64,000 nt of DNA from Eleginops maclovinus (lineage: Eukaryota; Chordata; Actinopteri; Perciformes; Eleginopidae), in the NCBI RefSeq assembly GCF_036324505.1, contig NC_086358.1:5465268-5529267 (forward strand). Reading direction: 5' to 3'. Position numbers and translations under genes: made by a program. Shown in pieces: positions 25,492 through 37,900 of the stretch. The first letter of the stretch is position 1. Each line of letters opens with the position of its first letter. The notes under the pieces are model-generated. The model was not told the DNA's origin. It made no database searches and was given only the letters and a program-made list of their open reading frames with translations.

Positions 25492-27894
25492 ATGAACATC
25501 CTGATTGGTGAGTAGTAATGAGGAAACGCTTGTAAATTCTGCTTTCTCTTCCTCTGCTGAGCAACTCCAGACACAGCACAGAGGCTCTTAAAGAAGCTTG
25601 GATTATCTCTTGACTGATAGCACTGCATCGTACATTTTAACTCATCTGGAACTGTTTTAAGAAGTAATTATTACATTTATTATAATTTTACATCTGCTCA
25701 AACTGCTACATCTGCTATGTTAAACTGCTGGAGTCACTGTTGGCTCAGGTTTCACATTACGGGGACTATTTTTGAACTCATGCAGCTATTTAGCCTGTGG
25801 GGAGACATGCCCAGTGTTGCAGCACAGAGGAGCTGCTGAGGAGAGAGACACGCTTTGTTCTGCCTCTGCCACACACACACACTCGCACACACACTGTGCT
25901 GGATGTAAGAAGGGATTGTTTTTGATGCCTGGACGGTTTTTGGTTTTTCTCCTCTCGCAGTTTTCGCCCTCCACTGCTCCATGGCCACCATCGCTCGCAG
26001 CGCACCTCTGAGACCGGAGATGAGAGCACTTGTTGAGGGAGCGCAGTTCCAGGGGATCGTGCAGAGAAGCCGCAGCTTAATAGAAAAGATCCTGCTCTCC
26101 ATACCCGGCACGCACACAGACTGCATTCACATCGAGGTGAGAAACGTGCTGGTTTTTCATTGTTTAGCCTTAATATTGTTTTGCGAGGTTTTTCGGCTGT
26201 TAAATAAAGCAGTGCAGGTCGTTTTGTAAAAGGGCCTTTGTAGGTGTGCACTTTTCCCTGCTGCTAGTCTGACAGGCTGTTTATTGAGTTTATATGTTGG
26301 GCTATGCAGTAATAAATGTGCTTTATATTCAGAAGATGTATAAAGAATAAATATTTGATGATTTAACATCTGTTTGGAGTTGCATTCTGCTAAAAGGGAC
26401 TAGCATTATCCTCTTAATTCTGAGGGTCTATTTTCTTGCGCGAAGCCTGACAAAACCTTCACAGTGATAAATAGCAATCAAGATACCCACTTTAGGCTTG
26501 ACTTAATTACACTATTGACTACAGGATGGTGGTGTTTTTACTTCAGTATTTACATGTCCTGCCATTTAAAAATTATGCTTATTTGATATTCAGAAACACT
26601 TAAAAATATTTAAGTGTTTCTGAATATTATTTTAAGGAAATGCAAGAAAATGTTCAAGCGAAACAAAATATAAATAAAAAAGTGAGCATGAATTATTATG
26701 TTTATTAGATAGTAGTTACTTTACAAGTCAGACACTACATAAAAGGGCTATAATGCTTTATAAATATGATGCATTATGTGGAATTAACTACCAAATAAAA
26801 TAGTAGAAGTTAGCTGAACCTCAACAGGTACTGATTTTCCAATCATTTGTACCATTCAGTCTGACAGGGCCATATTACATAATGAGCACTGTTGATACTT
26901 GTAATGGTTCATTTTTACGTTGATGTATTACTACTTTTAGTTAACAACATTGTCTGTGAAGTTCTGTCGCTACTGGGTATTTTTCTTGAAGTAAATAGAT
27001 CTACAAATTCATATCAATGTCACGCTTGCTTCCTGTTGCATGCCACGCTGTGAATTCTGTCTAACATCTCCATGTTATCTCTCCTCACAGACACTAAAAC
27101 TAAACTCTTCAGAAAATGCCCAGTTTGTGACAATGGCCTCTACCATCGGCATCCTGCCTGCTCCTGTTCTCAGAGTCGTCTCAGAAAACTTCACTTTGGT
27201 AAGCATCTATCAGAGGAACAATTCTGTGGAATAAAATGATTTACAAAAACAGAAAATGTAAACAGTTTGTTGTTATTTTTTTTCTTATAGGAAACCAGTT
27301 TGAGACACATGTCAGAGGGTCTTCAGCTGCACCGGGCCTTACTAAGCTCCATCTCTCCTCGGCTCGAAAAGAGAGACAGAGTGATCGGGCTGCAGGCTGA
27401 CATCAGAGACCTCGTCAGTCAGATCAATAAGGTAGATTAATACTTTTATTCCACTGTAGCTATGGTTCATTTAGGTTTTCCCTTTCTGTAATCATGGACA
27501 ATTTGCACATACTGTACATATTGTAACACTACTACAGGATATATTTGAAGTAGATTGATATATATTAGAGGGTATTCAAATGTATTGAACAAAATGCTGC
27601 TGTGACAAAAGAATTTCCCAACTCTGGATAAATAAAGTATCTATCTATCTAACCCCATGCAAATGACTACAAACACTTTATGTTCCTTATTGTGCCTTTC
27701 AGATGCGGAAAATGGCCCAAGGAGAGGTTGTGGTGCAACCCTCACCGACCCCCATGGCCTTACGTCTCCCGGGGGAATATGAAGTCCAGGTGGCGGCTCA
27801 CCTGACCCTGGTGCAGCTGCAGTCCTTCGGGCAGGACGTGGTGCGCTGCCTCAGGGGTCTGGACCGGAGCAATGATGAGGAAACGGAGAGCTGA
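25492..27894 (+). CDS. csf3: granulocyte colony-stimulating factor (CSF3), five exons
   Basis: Secreted four-helix cytokine that drives neutrophil production through the CSF3 receptor. Exons: 25492-25507, 25961-26136, 27091-27198, 27291-27431, 27703-27894; all GT-AG, in phase, 210 residues. Exon 1 has only 16 coding bases (MNILI plus one base) and was found by phase matching: ATTG|GTGAGT joined to exon 2 gives MNILIVFALHCSMATIARSA, a signal peptide probably cut after Ala20, leaving mature PLRPEMRAL. The phase-1 first intron and five-exon plan match mammalian CSF3. Exon 4 (MSEGLQLHRALLSSISPRLE) aligns with G-CSF helix C, and exon 5 (AAHLTLVQLQSFGQDVVRCLRGL) with helix D. Sequons: N69-S-S and N97-F-T. 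Cysteines are only C11 (signal), C60 and C196. Position beside med24 agrees with CSF3. Whether it is the csf3a or csf3b ohnolog is undecided. Confidence 0.87.
26586..26627. repeat. perfect 19-bp inverted repeat with 4-nt loop in csf3 intron 2
   Basis: Arms 26586-26604 and 26609-26627 are exact reverse complements around AATA, with centre CACTTAAA-AATA-TTTAAGTG. Such an uncorrected palindrome is probably young. It would form a hairpin in the pre-mRNA. Confidence 0.9.
27470..27653 (+). repeat. retroposon-like fragment in csf3 intron 4
   Basis: Ends with AATTTCCCA..CTGGATAAATAAAG followed by (TATC)n, a common 3' end of fish retroposons. The 5' boundary is approximate. Confidence 0.5.
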
Positions 27895-27950
27895 CCAACA
27901 TTTATACTCTAACTGCTTTTGGTTTCCAAAAAATACGTTTTATCTGCCAC

Positions 27951-28040
27951 GTTTATTATTTATTGATGTTAAATGATTATATATTTATTTTTTAAATCTA
28001 TTTATATATATTTATTCACTGAATATGTTATATTTATTTA
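27951..28040 (+). promoter_or_regulatory. csf3: AU-rich element in csf3 3' UTR
   Basis: At least six ATTTA pentamers, two overlapping, occur within about 90 bases starting some 60 bases after the stop, including TTATTTATT at its 5' end. Clustered AUUUA motifs are the classic mRNA-destabilising element of cytokines including mammalian CSF3. Confidence 0.8.
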
Positions 28041-28121
28041 GGGAATTAATTTATGACAAGGGTCCGTTTTGTTTTATGTAACATTCACTGAAAATTAAAT
28101 CATCTTCAATTTAGTCTTGAC

Positions 28122-28167
28122 AATAAATAACATGTATTTAAATGGTTTGAATACTATAGAGAATAAA
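28122..28167 (+). terminator. csf3 polyadenylation signals
   Basis: AATAAA at 28122-28127 and again at 28162-28167, about 230-270 bases after the stop codon. Either could end the csf3 transcript before the convergent med24 end. Confidence 0.6.
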
Positions 28168-28727
28168 TAGCAAAACAAAACCTTTACAGCCTTTTTACTT
28201 TTTGATAACTCCTTTTGGTCAGCAGAGAAAAATATGTCATATTTTGTGTAAATTATGTTTAAATATTTTGTTTTTTACAAATCTTATTTTTTTTAACAAC
28301 TGTACTGACTGTATTTCTGATAAATGAAAAAAAAGAAGTTGGTATTTGACAAATTGGTATTGTTCCTCTTTATCCATGACTAAACATTATGACACATGCT
28401 ACTCATTCCTTTAGTTCCATCCAAAGTTCCAGTGGAGCTTATACTGTAACTGAAAAATGCAACTAAAAGTGAAATAGAGTCTTTGCGTCATTTTCTCTGC
28501 CAAACAGCCAGACACTTGCTTGAGGAAGTGTTGCAACAACGGATGACTGCCTGGTGACCATGAGCTCAGGAGGGTGGTACAGACCTTTGTACATAGTGTC
28601 ATGTGATAGCCTCTGCCAACATATGATCATCATCATCATCATCCACATCAGAGGATAGATCCCATGTTATTTTTATACCAAAATAAAATACCGGCAAGCA
28701 GAAACAGACGATCTTCAGTGTGTTTTT
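28168..28727. other. gap between convergent csf3 and med24; nothing recognised
   Basis: About 560 bases between the last csf3 AATAAA and the med24 poly(A) hexamer. It holds a short (ATC)n run at about 28624-28641 and no coding signal. Confidence 0.5.
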
Positions 28728-28733
28728 TTTATT
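28728..28733 (-). terminator. med24 polyadenylation signal
   Basis: TTTATT on the plus strand (AATAAA on the minus strand), 230 bases beyond the med24 stop codon. Confidence 0.5.
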
Positions 28734-28962
28734 TTAAAATATATTTACACGTTTCTTTAAGTGTGAAAAAGACCATACAAATGCAGGACAGGGTTTAGAG
28801 AGATATAAACAAGGTATATTCCAACAGAAATCCCTCTAAATGGAGGATCCAGCCCAGTTCAGAGCTCCTTCAGAGTCTTTTTTTTTTTTTTTACCGTTGG
28901 TTGTACTTCACCTACCAAGCCCATGCTTTGATTTAGTACCGAGGTTCATATCAATCCACAGT

Positions 28963-31900
28963 TTACAGGGCAGAGATGGCTTTGGCAGCGACTCTCCTCC
29001 CCAGCGGCAGAGTCAGGTCGGTGATGGCCAGCACGGCTCTGGGTTTTGCCAGAGCAGAAAGCTTCACCAGCTCAGAAACCTGCATGCACAGAAAGACATA
29101 CACAGATTTGGATCAAGCTTTAGTGTGCGTGTCAAGTAAGAATTCAACGGCACCTGAAAATACAAATGTACTTCTTACTAAATCTGTAGCGTTATTTATC
29201 CATCTAGATTCTGTTGAGAGTTTATTTCAAAAGATGGCTAGGAATATCCTCCAGTTACAATGAAACTGTCTAGCAGTTAAAGTGAGTAATAGGGATTGCG
29301 ATAAAGGAGCGGTAGGAATTGAATCCCTTCTCATTATCCTCTCTTCTTTTGGATATGCATCTTAAAATATGTCCATGATCTATATACATTAACAGAGGTA
29401 TGTAAAGCAACAACAAGGTGTACATTAACATAGTTGTGCATATTCTAGCAAGTTTTAAAACAAACAAACATTATAATATTTTGTTATTAGCAACCTTTTC
29501 TGTTGTCAGTGGACCTGTGTGTCAGCTGATGGTTAGAGGTTGGTTAACTCTATTTTTAACTCAATCGCTTACTAACACTATTCAATCGTAGGCGAGGAGA
29601 AGAAGGATTTTTTCCATGATGTATGTGTCATTAGCTATCTCACTCCCCCGCATAGAGGAATGAGTAGATAAAGTGTCATGCTGTTGATACACTTCAGCCT
29701 TCTGTTGAATAAAACAAAACTCACATGGTGATCAAAGAGACAGAAAAATACAGCTGAAAAACTCGTCAGCAATTACTCTTTCTAGAAATCATGACCCGGT
29801 TCCTAAAGCACTGTAAGCACTTTCAAGCAGGAACTAATTTCCTTTCTACCCCCACATACCAAAGAACAAGTAAAGGCCTCTTGTCTGTAAGTAAACACAC
29901 GCTTTTTTACCGCAGGGTGATACGGTTTGTGGGTGTAGTTTGTTGGAAAGAAAATAGTTCCGACGTGGAACCGACTATTATAATCAAAAGAAAGCAGACA
30001 TCTCTACGGCCGACATCTTAACATCCTGCAACTCAAAATAAAACCAAAACAGCAATTTTAAATACTCACATGGGTCAAACCCGGAGCATGGCCCTTGGAG
30101 ACTCACCTTTTTATGAAGAATTTCCAAACCCTTGGCCAGTAATGTGTGATGCAACCTCCCCTCCCCTCCCTATCAATACCTCTTTCTATCTCCGGCTCCC
30201 ACATGGGTTTCTCCTCCCCTCCCTTGCCTAGACGGTAACTCACCATCGTGAAGGGCATGAACTGCAGGATGCTCCCACGGCTCCCCTGCTCCAGGCACTC
30301 GACACACTCCTCCATGAAACTCTGCACAAACTGGGTGTGAGGGCCTGCCATCTTGGAACTCAGGATGGAGGAAATGAGGAGGAACAGGTTGGCTGAGGAG
30401 AAGAGAGAGAAGGGGGTTTGAATTAGTGTGTCTTAATTTGGATCCTCATTAGCATTGACTATTCTTTCCTGGGTCCACACCATCCTTAAAGAGGCCCTAT
30501 TCTGCTCATTCTAAGGTTCATCTTTGTAGTTTTTTTTACCTCTACTGGGACATGTCTCCAGGCTTTAAAGTTCAAAAAGCTCTTTATTTTTCTCATACTG
30601 CCTGTGCTTCAGCGCCTCTTTCCACCCTCTGTCTGAAACCAGAGCCCAGTCTGCTCTGATTGGCAAGCTGGCCGGCTCTGTTGTAATTGGTCAACCACTT
30701 AGAGACGTCCCACCCCTTAGCCTATCACTTACAATGTGTTGGAGTGCTAGCCAATAGAAACGCAAGTGTTATATAGTGATGTGGGATTTTAGCCTTTGCA
30801 GACCATTTACATGCACACCGACCTATATAAACACACTAGAGCAAAGGGAAAGCCCCCCAAAAAGATAATAGGGCTCCTTTAAGCCAAACACAAACATAAT
30901 AAAATGAGTTTGACGTTCAAAGTTTCATTTACATTCCCACAATGCAAATATCTTCGAAGCAAAACGTATGAAATTATTATTAGGATGTTGAAATCCATCA
31001 CACCTATGTGTTCATGGGCATTTATTGTAAGAGGAGGGCATATGTTAGTAAATGAGTACGTGCAGGGTGCAGGCCAGAGTGTGGGTGTTCAGCACAGAGA
31101 AAGAGCTCTCACCCAGGACTCGGTTGAGAGGGTCCCTCATGTTGACGGTGTGCAGCTGCGAGGCAGACAGGGAGCTGCTCATAGACCGGTCCCCTATGAG
31201 GAAACACATGATGTGAGCAACAGCAGCAGAAATCATGAGTTCGGTTTCCTCGTATTGGGGACGAAACCAAAAAATGCAGAGTAATCTGTTGTGAAAGTCT
31301 AAAAGGATTCCCTATTTCATAATCTACTTTCGTTCTTAAAATAACCTTCTTAGACACATTTCAAAACCAAAAGTGAGCACAATATTCTTATTCTAATCAA
31401 ACATGATTGTTCTAAAGTAAAAAAAAACAGAAAGCCAATATCCTTTTGATTATCTCCAGCAGCCTACCGATGTTTTACTGTCCGTCAAACACTCCTTGTT
31501 TGGGAGGATCAGCCTTTAAAAGACTCGTTTTGAGGTGAATAGAGTGCAAGCATTTATCCTCAACGCCCTATTTCAGGATCATTTTCACGTAGCTTTTGCA
31601 ACATTGAAAAGGAGAAAAATGCTGATGAAAGCAGGGCGATAAGAGCAGTTTGGAGAAAGGGCTAAAAATGTGGTGATAAGGATTCAACCATTACATTTAA
31701 TCATCAACAACCTTTAAAAAAAGATTCATTTGAGTCATTTTTTAACAAAGATCAGAAACATAAGTCTCCGTTTTGAGCTTCTTGAATGTAATAACTTTGT
31801 ATTCTGACTTTCTTTCCTTTGACAGTAAAGAGAATATGTTACAGTTGTGACCAAAAGACGATATTTTGGGATCTAATTGTTGGCATTTTTCATCATTTAA

Positions 31901-34900
31901 ATACCTTAAAACGTATGGAAGACTCAAATGAGTAGAAAATGAAAAGAGTCTTTAGTTTAAGCACCATTTGAAACAATTCCTCTACTGTTCTCAAAAGCAA
32001 CTCCCTCCTGTTGAGTACTGAACTGTTCAAAGCAGAAACCCTCACATTAAACTCCAGAGCTCAAGTCTGAACCTGCTGACGGGTAAAACAGACGCTTAAT
32101 GACTGCCAGAGCTTATTTATGCTTTTCTGATTTCGCTAAAAGCACTCACAAGAAGCCGTGTAACAGGTTCTTAGAGAGCCAAACGACTGAGAGGCCAACG
32201 GCTTCACAATTCAAGCGTGTATTAAAACCCAGACATTAATAGACTGACCTGGACTGGAAAGGGCAGCTGGCTCGTCCTCATTGCTGCTGAGCAGGCGCAT
32301 TAATTTAGAGGGCTGAGTGTCGTCCAAGGGAAAGAGGCTGTTGTAGTCCTGCGGGCAATAAAATACAGTCAGGCTACATAGCATGACACTAATATTTAAA
32401 CAATAAGGAATAAGATTACAGTATCTGCACACGGTTGTTCCTCAGGATGAAGATCAGTACCGTAATATTACGCAGGTCTTATGGTTGATAATGATTTAGT
32501 CTGTTTGTACCTCGATATCTTCTCGCTGCCTTTTGCGTTGACGCGCTGAGAACGCGCCTTTGTTGTGAGAGGAGAACGAGCTGAGTGCGCACCACACCGA
32601 CAACCTGAGGAGAGTTTCAGAGAAGAGAGTTAACACCAAATCCCAAATTAGCAAAAAAAAAAACACCGTCTTCCGTCACATCTAAGTGTGGGGTCTCTCT
32701 TACTTGGCCAGTGCTTTCCCAGGGGGGTCTGCCAGGCTGTGCCAGTGGGCGGAGTCAGTGAGCAGGTCGGGCAGGATGGTGCCCAGCAGGGTGAGCGTGA
32801 TCTGCTGCGTGTCCAGGCAGAAGATGCTGTAGAGCAGCTCCACCACCCGATCAGCCCACTCCCGACGAGTCTCCTTCAGCAGCTCCTGAAATACAACGTC
32901 CGATCGCACACATGAAGTAGTCTGGCTGTCGGCCATACTATAGTTAAGATCACTTTAAGAGAGCATGTGCCTTTAAATCATGTTAAAAAAAGAGTCTATG
33001 ACTACTAATAATGTCTTTAAGCAATACTTTCAACGGGTAGATCTTTGTTTTGCTTTTATATCACAAGCATATCTTTTGATATAGATAAAATGAGTTGACA
33101 ACTTCTATATTATAGCAAACAAAAACAGTTTGTTTTATTATTAGCAGAATATTTGTTGAACCCTAAGGCTGTATTAAATAGCAATGGGTGAATATTCAGG
33201 AAAAAACTGCAGATTAGTGGCTGATTTTGAACAGATTTTAAAAGGTTACTGATCCCCGATGGCGCTCAAATTTAGACATTATAAACATTAGATTAATACG
33301 ACACAACAAATGGAAATAAATCACAACATAGATAACAGGATTAACAGCCACTATCTCTCCATCCTCAAACTATTTTATTCCTCCTACCTTGACTAAATTG
33401 TTGGTGAACCAGAAGACCCCTCCCATGTTGAGAAGGCTCTCAAACAGATGCAGGGCCCGGCTGTCCACCCAGCCTTTGCGCAGCACCGTCTGGAACTGCT
33501 TGCTGAGGGCCACGTGGATCGGGTCTTTAGCCGGAAGCAGGTTGCGGTATGGGATCGGCTCCTGGCCCTCCATGGGGGGACGTAGGGTGGCGGCTGTTTG
33601 TTGGAAGACGTCGGCACACATGTGCTCCATGATGGAGCTCATAATGATCACGCTGGGGAGAGGGGGTCATCAGTGTTAATCCGTGTGTTGAGGGTCTGGA
33701 GATCACATCTGCATGAGCTTATAAGGATTTAATGAATGTCTTTTTCTCTTACATTTGAAGCTTTAATCAAGGGTTAGTTTTTTAAAGAAGCTTTCTTTGT
33801 CTGTTGTCTTGTTTTAGGGCGTCATGAACCCTTAATATAAAATACAAAACATCCTAAATTTAAATAAAATGTGTTTTTTTGTTCAAATTACTCTAACAGT
33901 CAGATTCCATAACAACATTCAAAACCCAACTCTTCAAACTGGCATTCTCATTATAAACTGTCCTTCCATTTCCTGATGTTTGTCTTGTTTTACCCCGGCT
34001 GTCCACTGTTTTAACTCTCCCTGTATTACCCTATGCCCTGTAAGGTGTCCTTGGGTGCTTTGAAAGGCGTCCCCCAAATAAAACGTATTATTATTAATAA
34101 CTCATTTTACCAGTCGTTGTGTGCCCTCTGTGTGCGAAAGGCGGGAGATTTTTTGACCGCAGCGAAAGACTAAATGCCAATATTTTGTTAAATAAAAACA
34201 TGTTTTGAGTTTTAGAAAATAATTACGTTTATCTTTCTTTTTTTTAAACAATGATTTTGGAACTTTTAAAGCGCTAAAAATATTGGATATCTTTGGATCT
34301 ACACAGCCACTATTGAAATCTTAATTCTACAAATATTACAATACTATTAATACCAATGTGTTGTAGTGTAGTGCCTATTTGTTATTTGGAACTGTGTAGA
34401 AATACCAGTTTTAAACAGAATGAATGGACTTTTTTTTTTAATGTCTGTAATATTAAGGGATGTGTAATGCTTCCAACTTTTCAGTACAGCCTTATAAGAA
34501 TGTGTGGTGGTGTGTGTTCCACTTTTGTTTTTACCGTTCGTTGTAAAACTGCAGCGTGTTTTCCGCATAGAGCGGGGTCACGAGCTGCCGGATCATCGTC
34601 TGGGGCTTCTCCCTCTCGTCCCTACCCAGCATCCTGACGTGGGCCACCAGCCAGGCCACCGCACAGATCGCCATGCTGCACACTTTCCCCTTAATGTTGT
34701 CTGTGATCTTCTACGCTTACAAATAAATGACAGCAGCAAGGAGAAAGAGAAAGTTAGAGAAATATGGTCAAGGGGGACAGGATTGCGACTCAAACAAGCA
34801 TCCTTCTACATTGCATGATACAAAAAGTTGAATGGAATAGTAAAAAAAAAAAGGAGAAGTTATCTAAATCTTTAGCACGTCACTGCTGAGGCAACATGTT

Positions 34901-37900
34901 ACTCATCAGTTTCCACTGAATACATGATGTGTATTTGATTAATGAGCGAATGCAAAAGGAAATCTAACAAGATCTATTGATCATTTGGAAGTTATCTATA
35001 ATGAGCACCTGAGTGAAAAACGCATACAGCAGATATAAACATTGAAGAGGTACAGACCTGCACTGCCTCCACAGAGAGAACTCCATTCTCCCACGCATTC
35101 AGAACTTCTAAGATAGCAGCTGGAGTGCTGAGGCAGATTTCATGCCATTTCACCTGACTGTCACAACACACAAACGTCAAAGGAAGTTGCTTACTCAGAA
35201 AATAGTTTCCTTAAAAACCATTTCAAAGAAAATGAAAGTAATCTGAAGAAACACCAACGTACGGAGCAAGTCACTAGTGGGCATGATTTGTCGGAATAAA
35301 CCTTTATGGTTTCCTTTATAAATTAGTGCACGATAAAGGAAATAGAGGTCGGAAATAAAACCAGGATTAAAATGTGTCACTTGTGTGAGACATTTCCATC
35401 ACCGTCCTTTATGTTGCATGGTAATAGGCGTTCAGCAATTTGAACAGTATGCCTGTCCGTTGAAGGAGATTACGTCAAAAGTTCCAACAATTGTGACAGT
35501 CGGAAAAAAGCCAAACGGTGCTAACATTACAAGCGATATTTTTAGGTTTATGGATCACTATTTACTCATTTTAAAGAATTATCTTTTGGTCGATAAATGA
35601 AAATACGGCTGCCATGTCTGGTCAAATTATAATTAACATTTGTACGATGAAATGAATCATTGGTGAGATTGAGTATATGCGAGTTGATTGACAGTAAAGC
35701 GGATAAAGCATTCACAGGGTCAACAACTCTTACACTAGTTTCATCTCTGAGGAGTTGTTCAGCAGGGTGACCAGGCTCTCCACTTTGCCGGGCTCGGGTC
35801 TGAAGCAGGGGTGGTCTGGGTTCAGGGTCTTGCCCTCTTCAGGCATACACGTCTGCAGCCATGTTTCAAAGAAGGGCGTCTCGCCTGAGGGGCTGGGGTC
35901 TGACAGGATCACCTGGAAAAGGGATATTAAAAAGGACAATCATGAGTCAGAGAGGACAGACACATGGATCTAGATGAATCCGTACAATTCAGTTCAGTGA
36001 GCTGCACAGCCCTCTCTGGACCTCTTGTGGCTGAACACTGAAAGGACAGGCTGATAGTGAATAAACATGTAGACGAAATACTTCTTCTTACAAGCTTTGA
36101 ATTAACTAACCTCAGAACCGTATGTCTGCACCACATGGCAGAGCATGAGGAAGGAGATGTCAAAGAGCAGGGCCCGCACTGATGCAGATTTGGCTGAAGG
36201 AGGGAAAAGCCTCAGTGTTAGCGTCTCATTTAATAAGCAATATCTCGGCATTTCCCAAATCGGAACACGTCAATCTTTTTTTAACTCACATCCTTCGCCG
36301 CTGATGTGCTTGGGAAACTCATTGAGCCTACAACAGAGAGGAAAAATCTTGTTAAAAACCCACTTCCTATGTCTAGGACTCGAGTATCCACCCTTTGTTA
36401 AGGTTATGGATTATGATGCAGGTCATTATTGTTTGAGTGGTGACTAAAAAGGGGGATTTTGTCTTCTCGGTATTGCATTTACTCACTTAATGAACTTTCG
36501 AGCAAAGGATTTGAGTTTCCCAGTGGCTGCTGCTGCAGGCCAGGAGCAGATCCAAGCTCTTTCCAGACAACATGTGGCCCAGGACCCCCAAAAGGCCCTC
36601 AGGTGACTTGGAATGGTCAGCATCTACTGTCTGAGGAACGAAAAGGAAGAATTATGTCTATTTGTCCTATTTTACAATCAGTAGGTTTACAAGAATTTGC
36701 TTTTGTGTATGATGGTGTATACATTAACACAGTAAGAGGAATTACGTTTTAAAATAAGGAGAAAATATAGAAGTACTGTAAATCTATTTCAAAAATGAGA
36801 GTTAAAAGAAATATAGATTTAAAAAAATAAGCACAAGAAGAAGCTGACAAATGACTCTCTAAAAACGCTGACTAAAAACAAAGAATGGGATTTATTAAAA
36901 AGGTATATTCATTATAATTACGTGATTTACAATACAATCAGAATGCCCTGTACAGTTTAGATCAGGTTATGGTGCTCTACCTTGAGGATATTGGTGACAG
37001 TGGGCTCAGCTCGCAGGATGAGGCCGGGGTTGGGCTGGATGTTAGCATTTTCTGCCGTCTTTAACCTCGGGGAGAACTCCCTGTCCTCGGCCCAGAATCA
37101 AAACGTGCAAGGGGGAGAGGGAAAGGAAGGGAGGAGCCGAGGAGAGAGGGGATGGGGGATAGGGTGTATTGTGTGAATATGGTGAACAAAACTGCCTCTG
37201 ACAGAGAAAACGTTTATTCTTGACCCCCTGTGCGTCGTGTTGGAATAGACCTCGTACCGTTTTGACGTGAGGCAGGTTGTATTTGGATCCGACAGCAGAC
37301 CTAGCTTGTTGCACTCCTGCAGCAGCATGCCGAGGCAGTCACAACTATGTAACGAAGCACAGGGAAAGTGATAAGCATTATGGTGCAGGACTAAACAGGC
37401 ATTTAGCTGGCTTTCTTATCTAAAATACCTTAAAATCAGATTACAGGCGGTGAGATTTTAGGGTACTTACTTGCATCTCTGATCAGCTTTGTCCAGTAAT
37501 GGTGTGAGCTTGAGTAAATACTGAAATGCTATATTCACGTCGTCCATGAAGTCCTGGAAGAAACATTGAACATGTAGTTTTTAAAGTGATCATGAAGACT
37601 TTTTCTAAACATGAGGGGGAATTCTTGTTGTACCTGTCCTTTGTCACTCGGAGGATACTTCTTTAGACGGAGCAGAACTTGTGGGATCTAGAAAAAATAA
37701 AATCACCTCTTAAGCAGGGTTGAGTTGTATGTGCACACTTGTTTAATTTGGTCAGGTTTATTTTATTTCACTGTATATACTGCGTAGATTACCTTGAGGA
37801 ATGTGAAGGCAGTCCATTTGAGCTCCTCTGTGCCCTCTGGTGACTCGATGAGGCCGGTGAAGCAGGCCTTCCAGATCTCCAGGACAAACAGAGGAGTAGG

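Noticed and set aside
25790..26251. 153-codon minus-strand frame over csf3 exon 2
   Set aside because: Antisense to a well-supported coding exon; no family signature.
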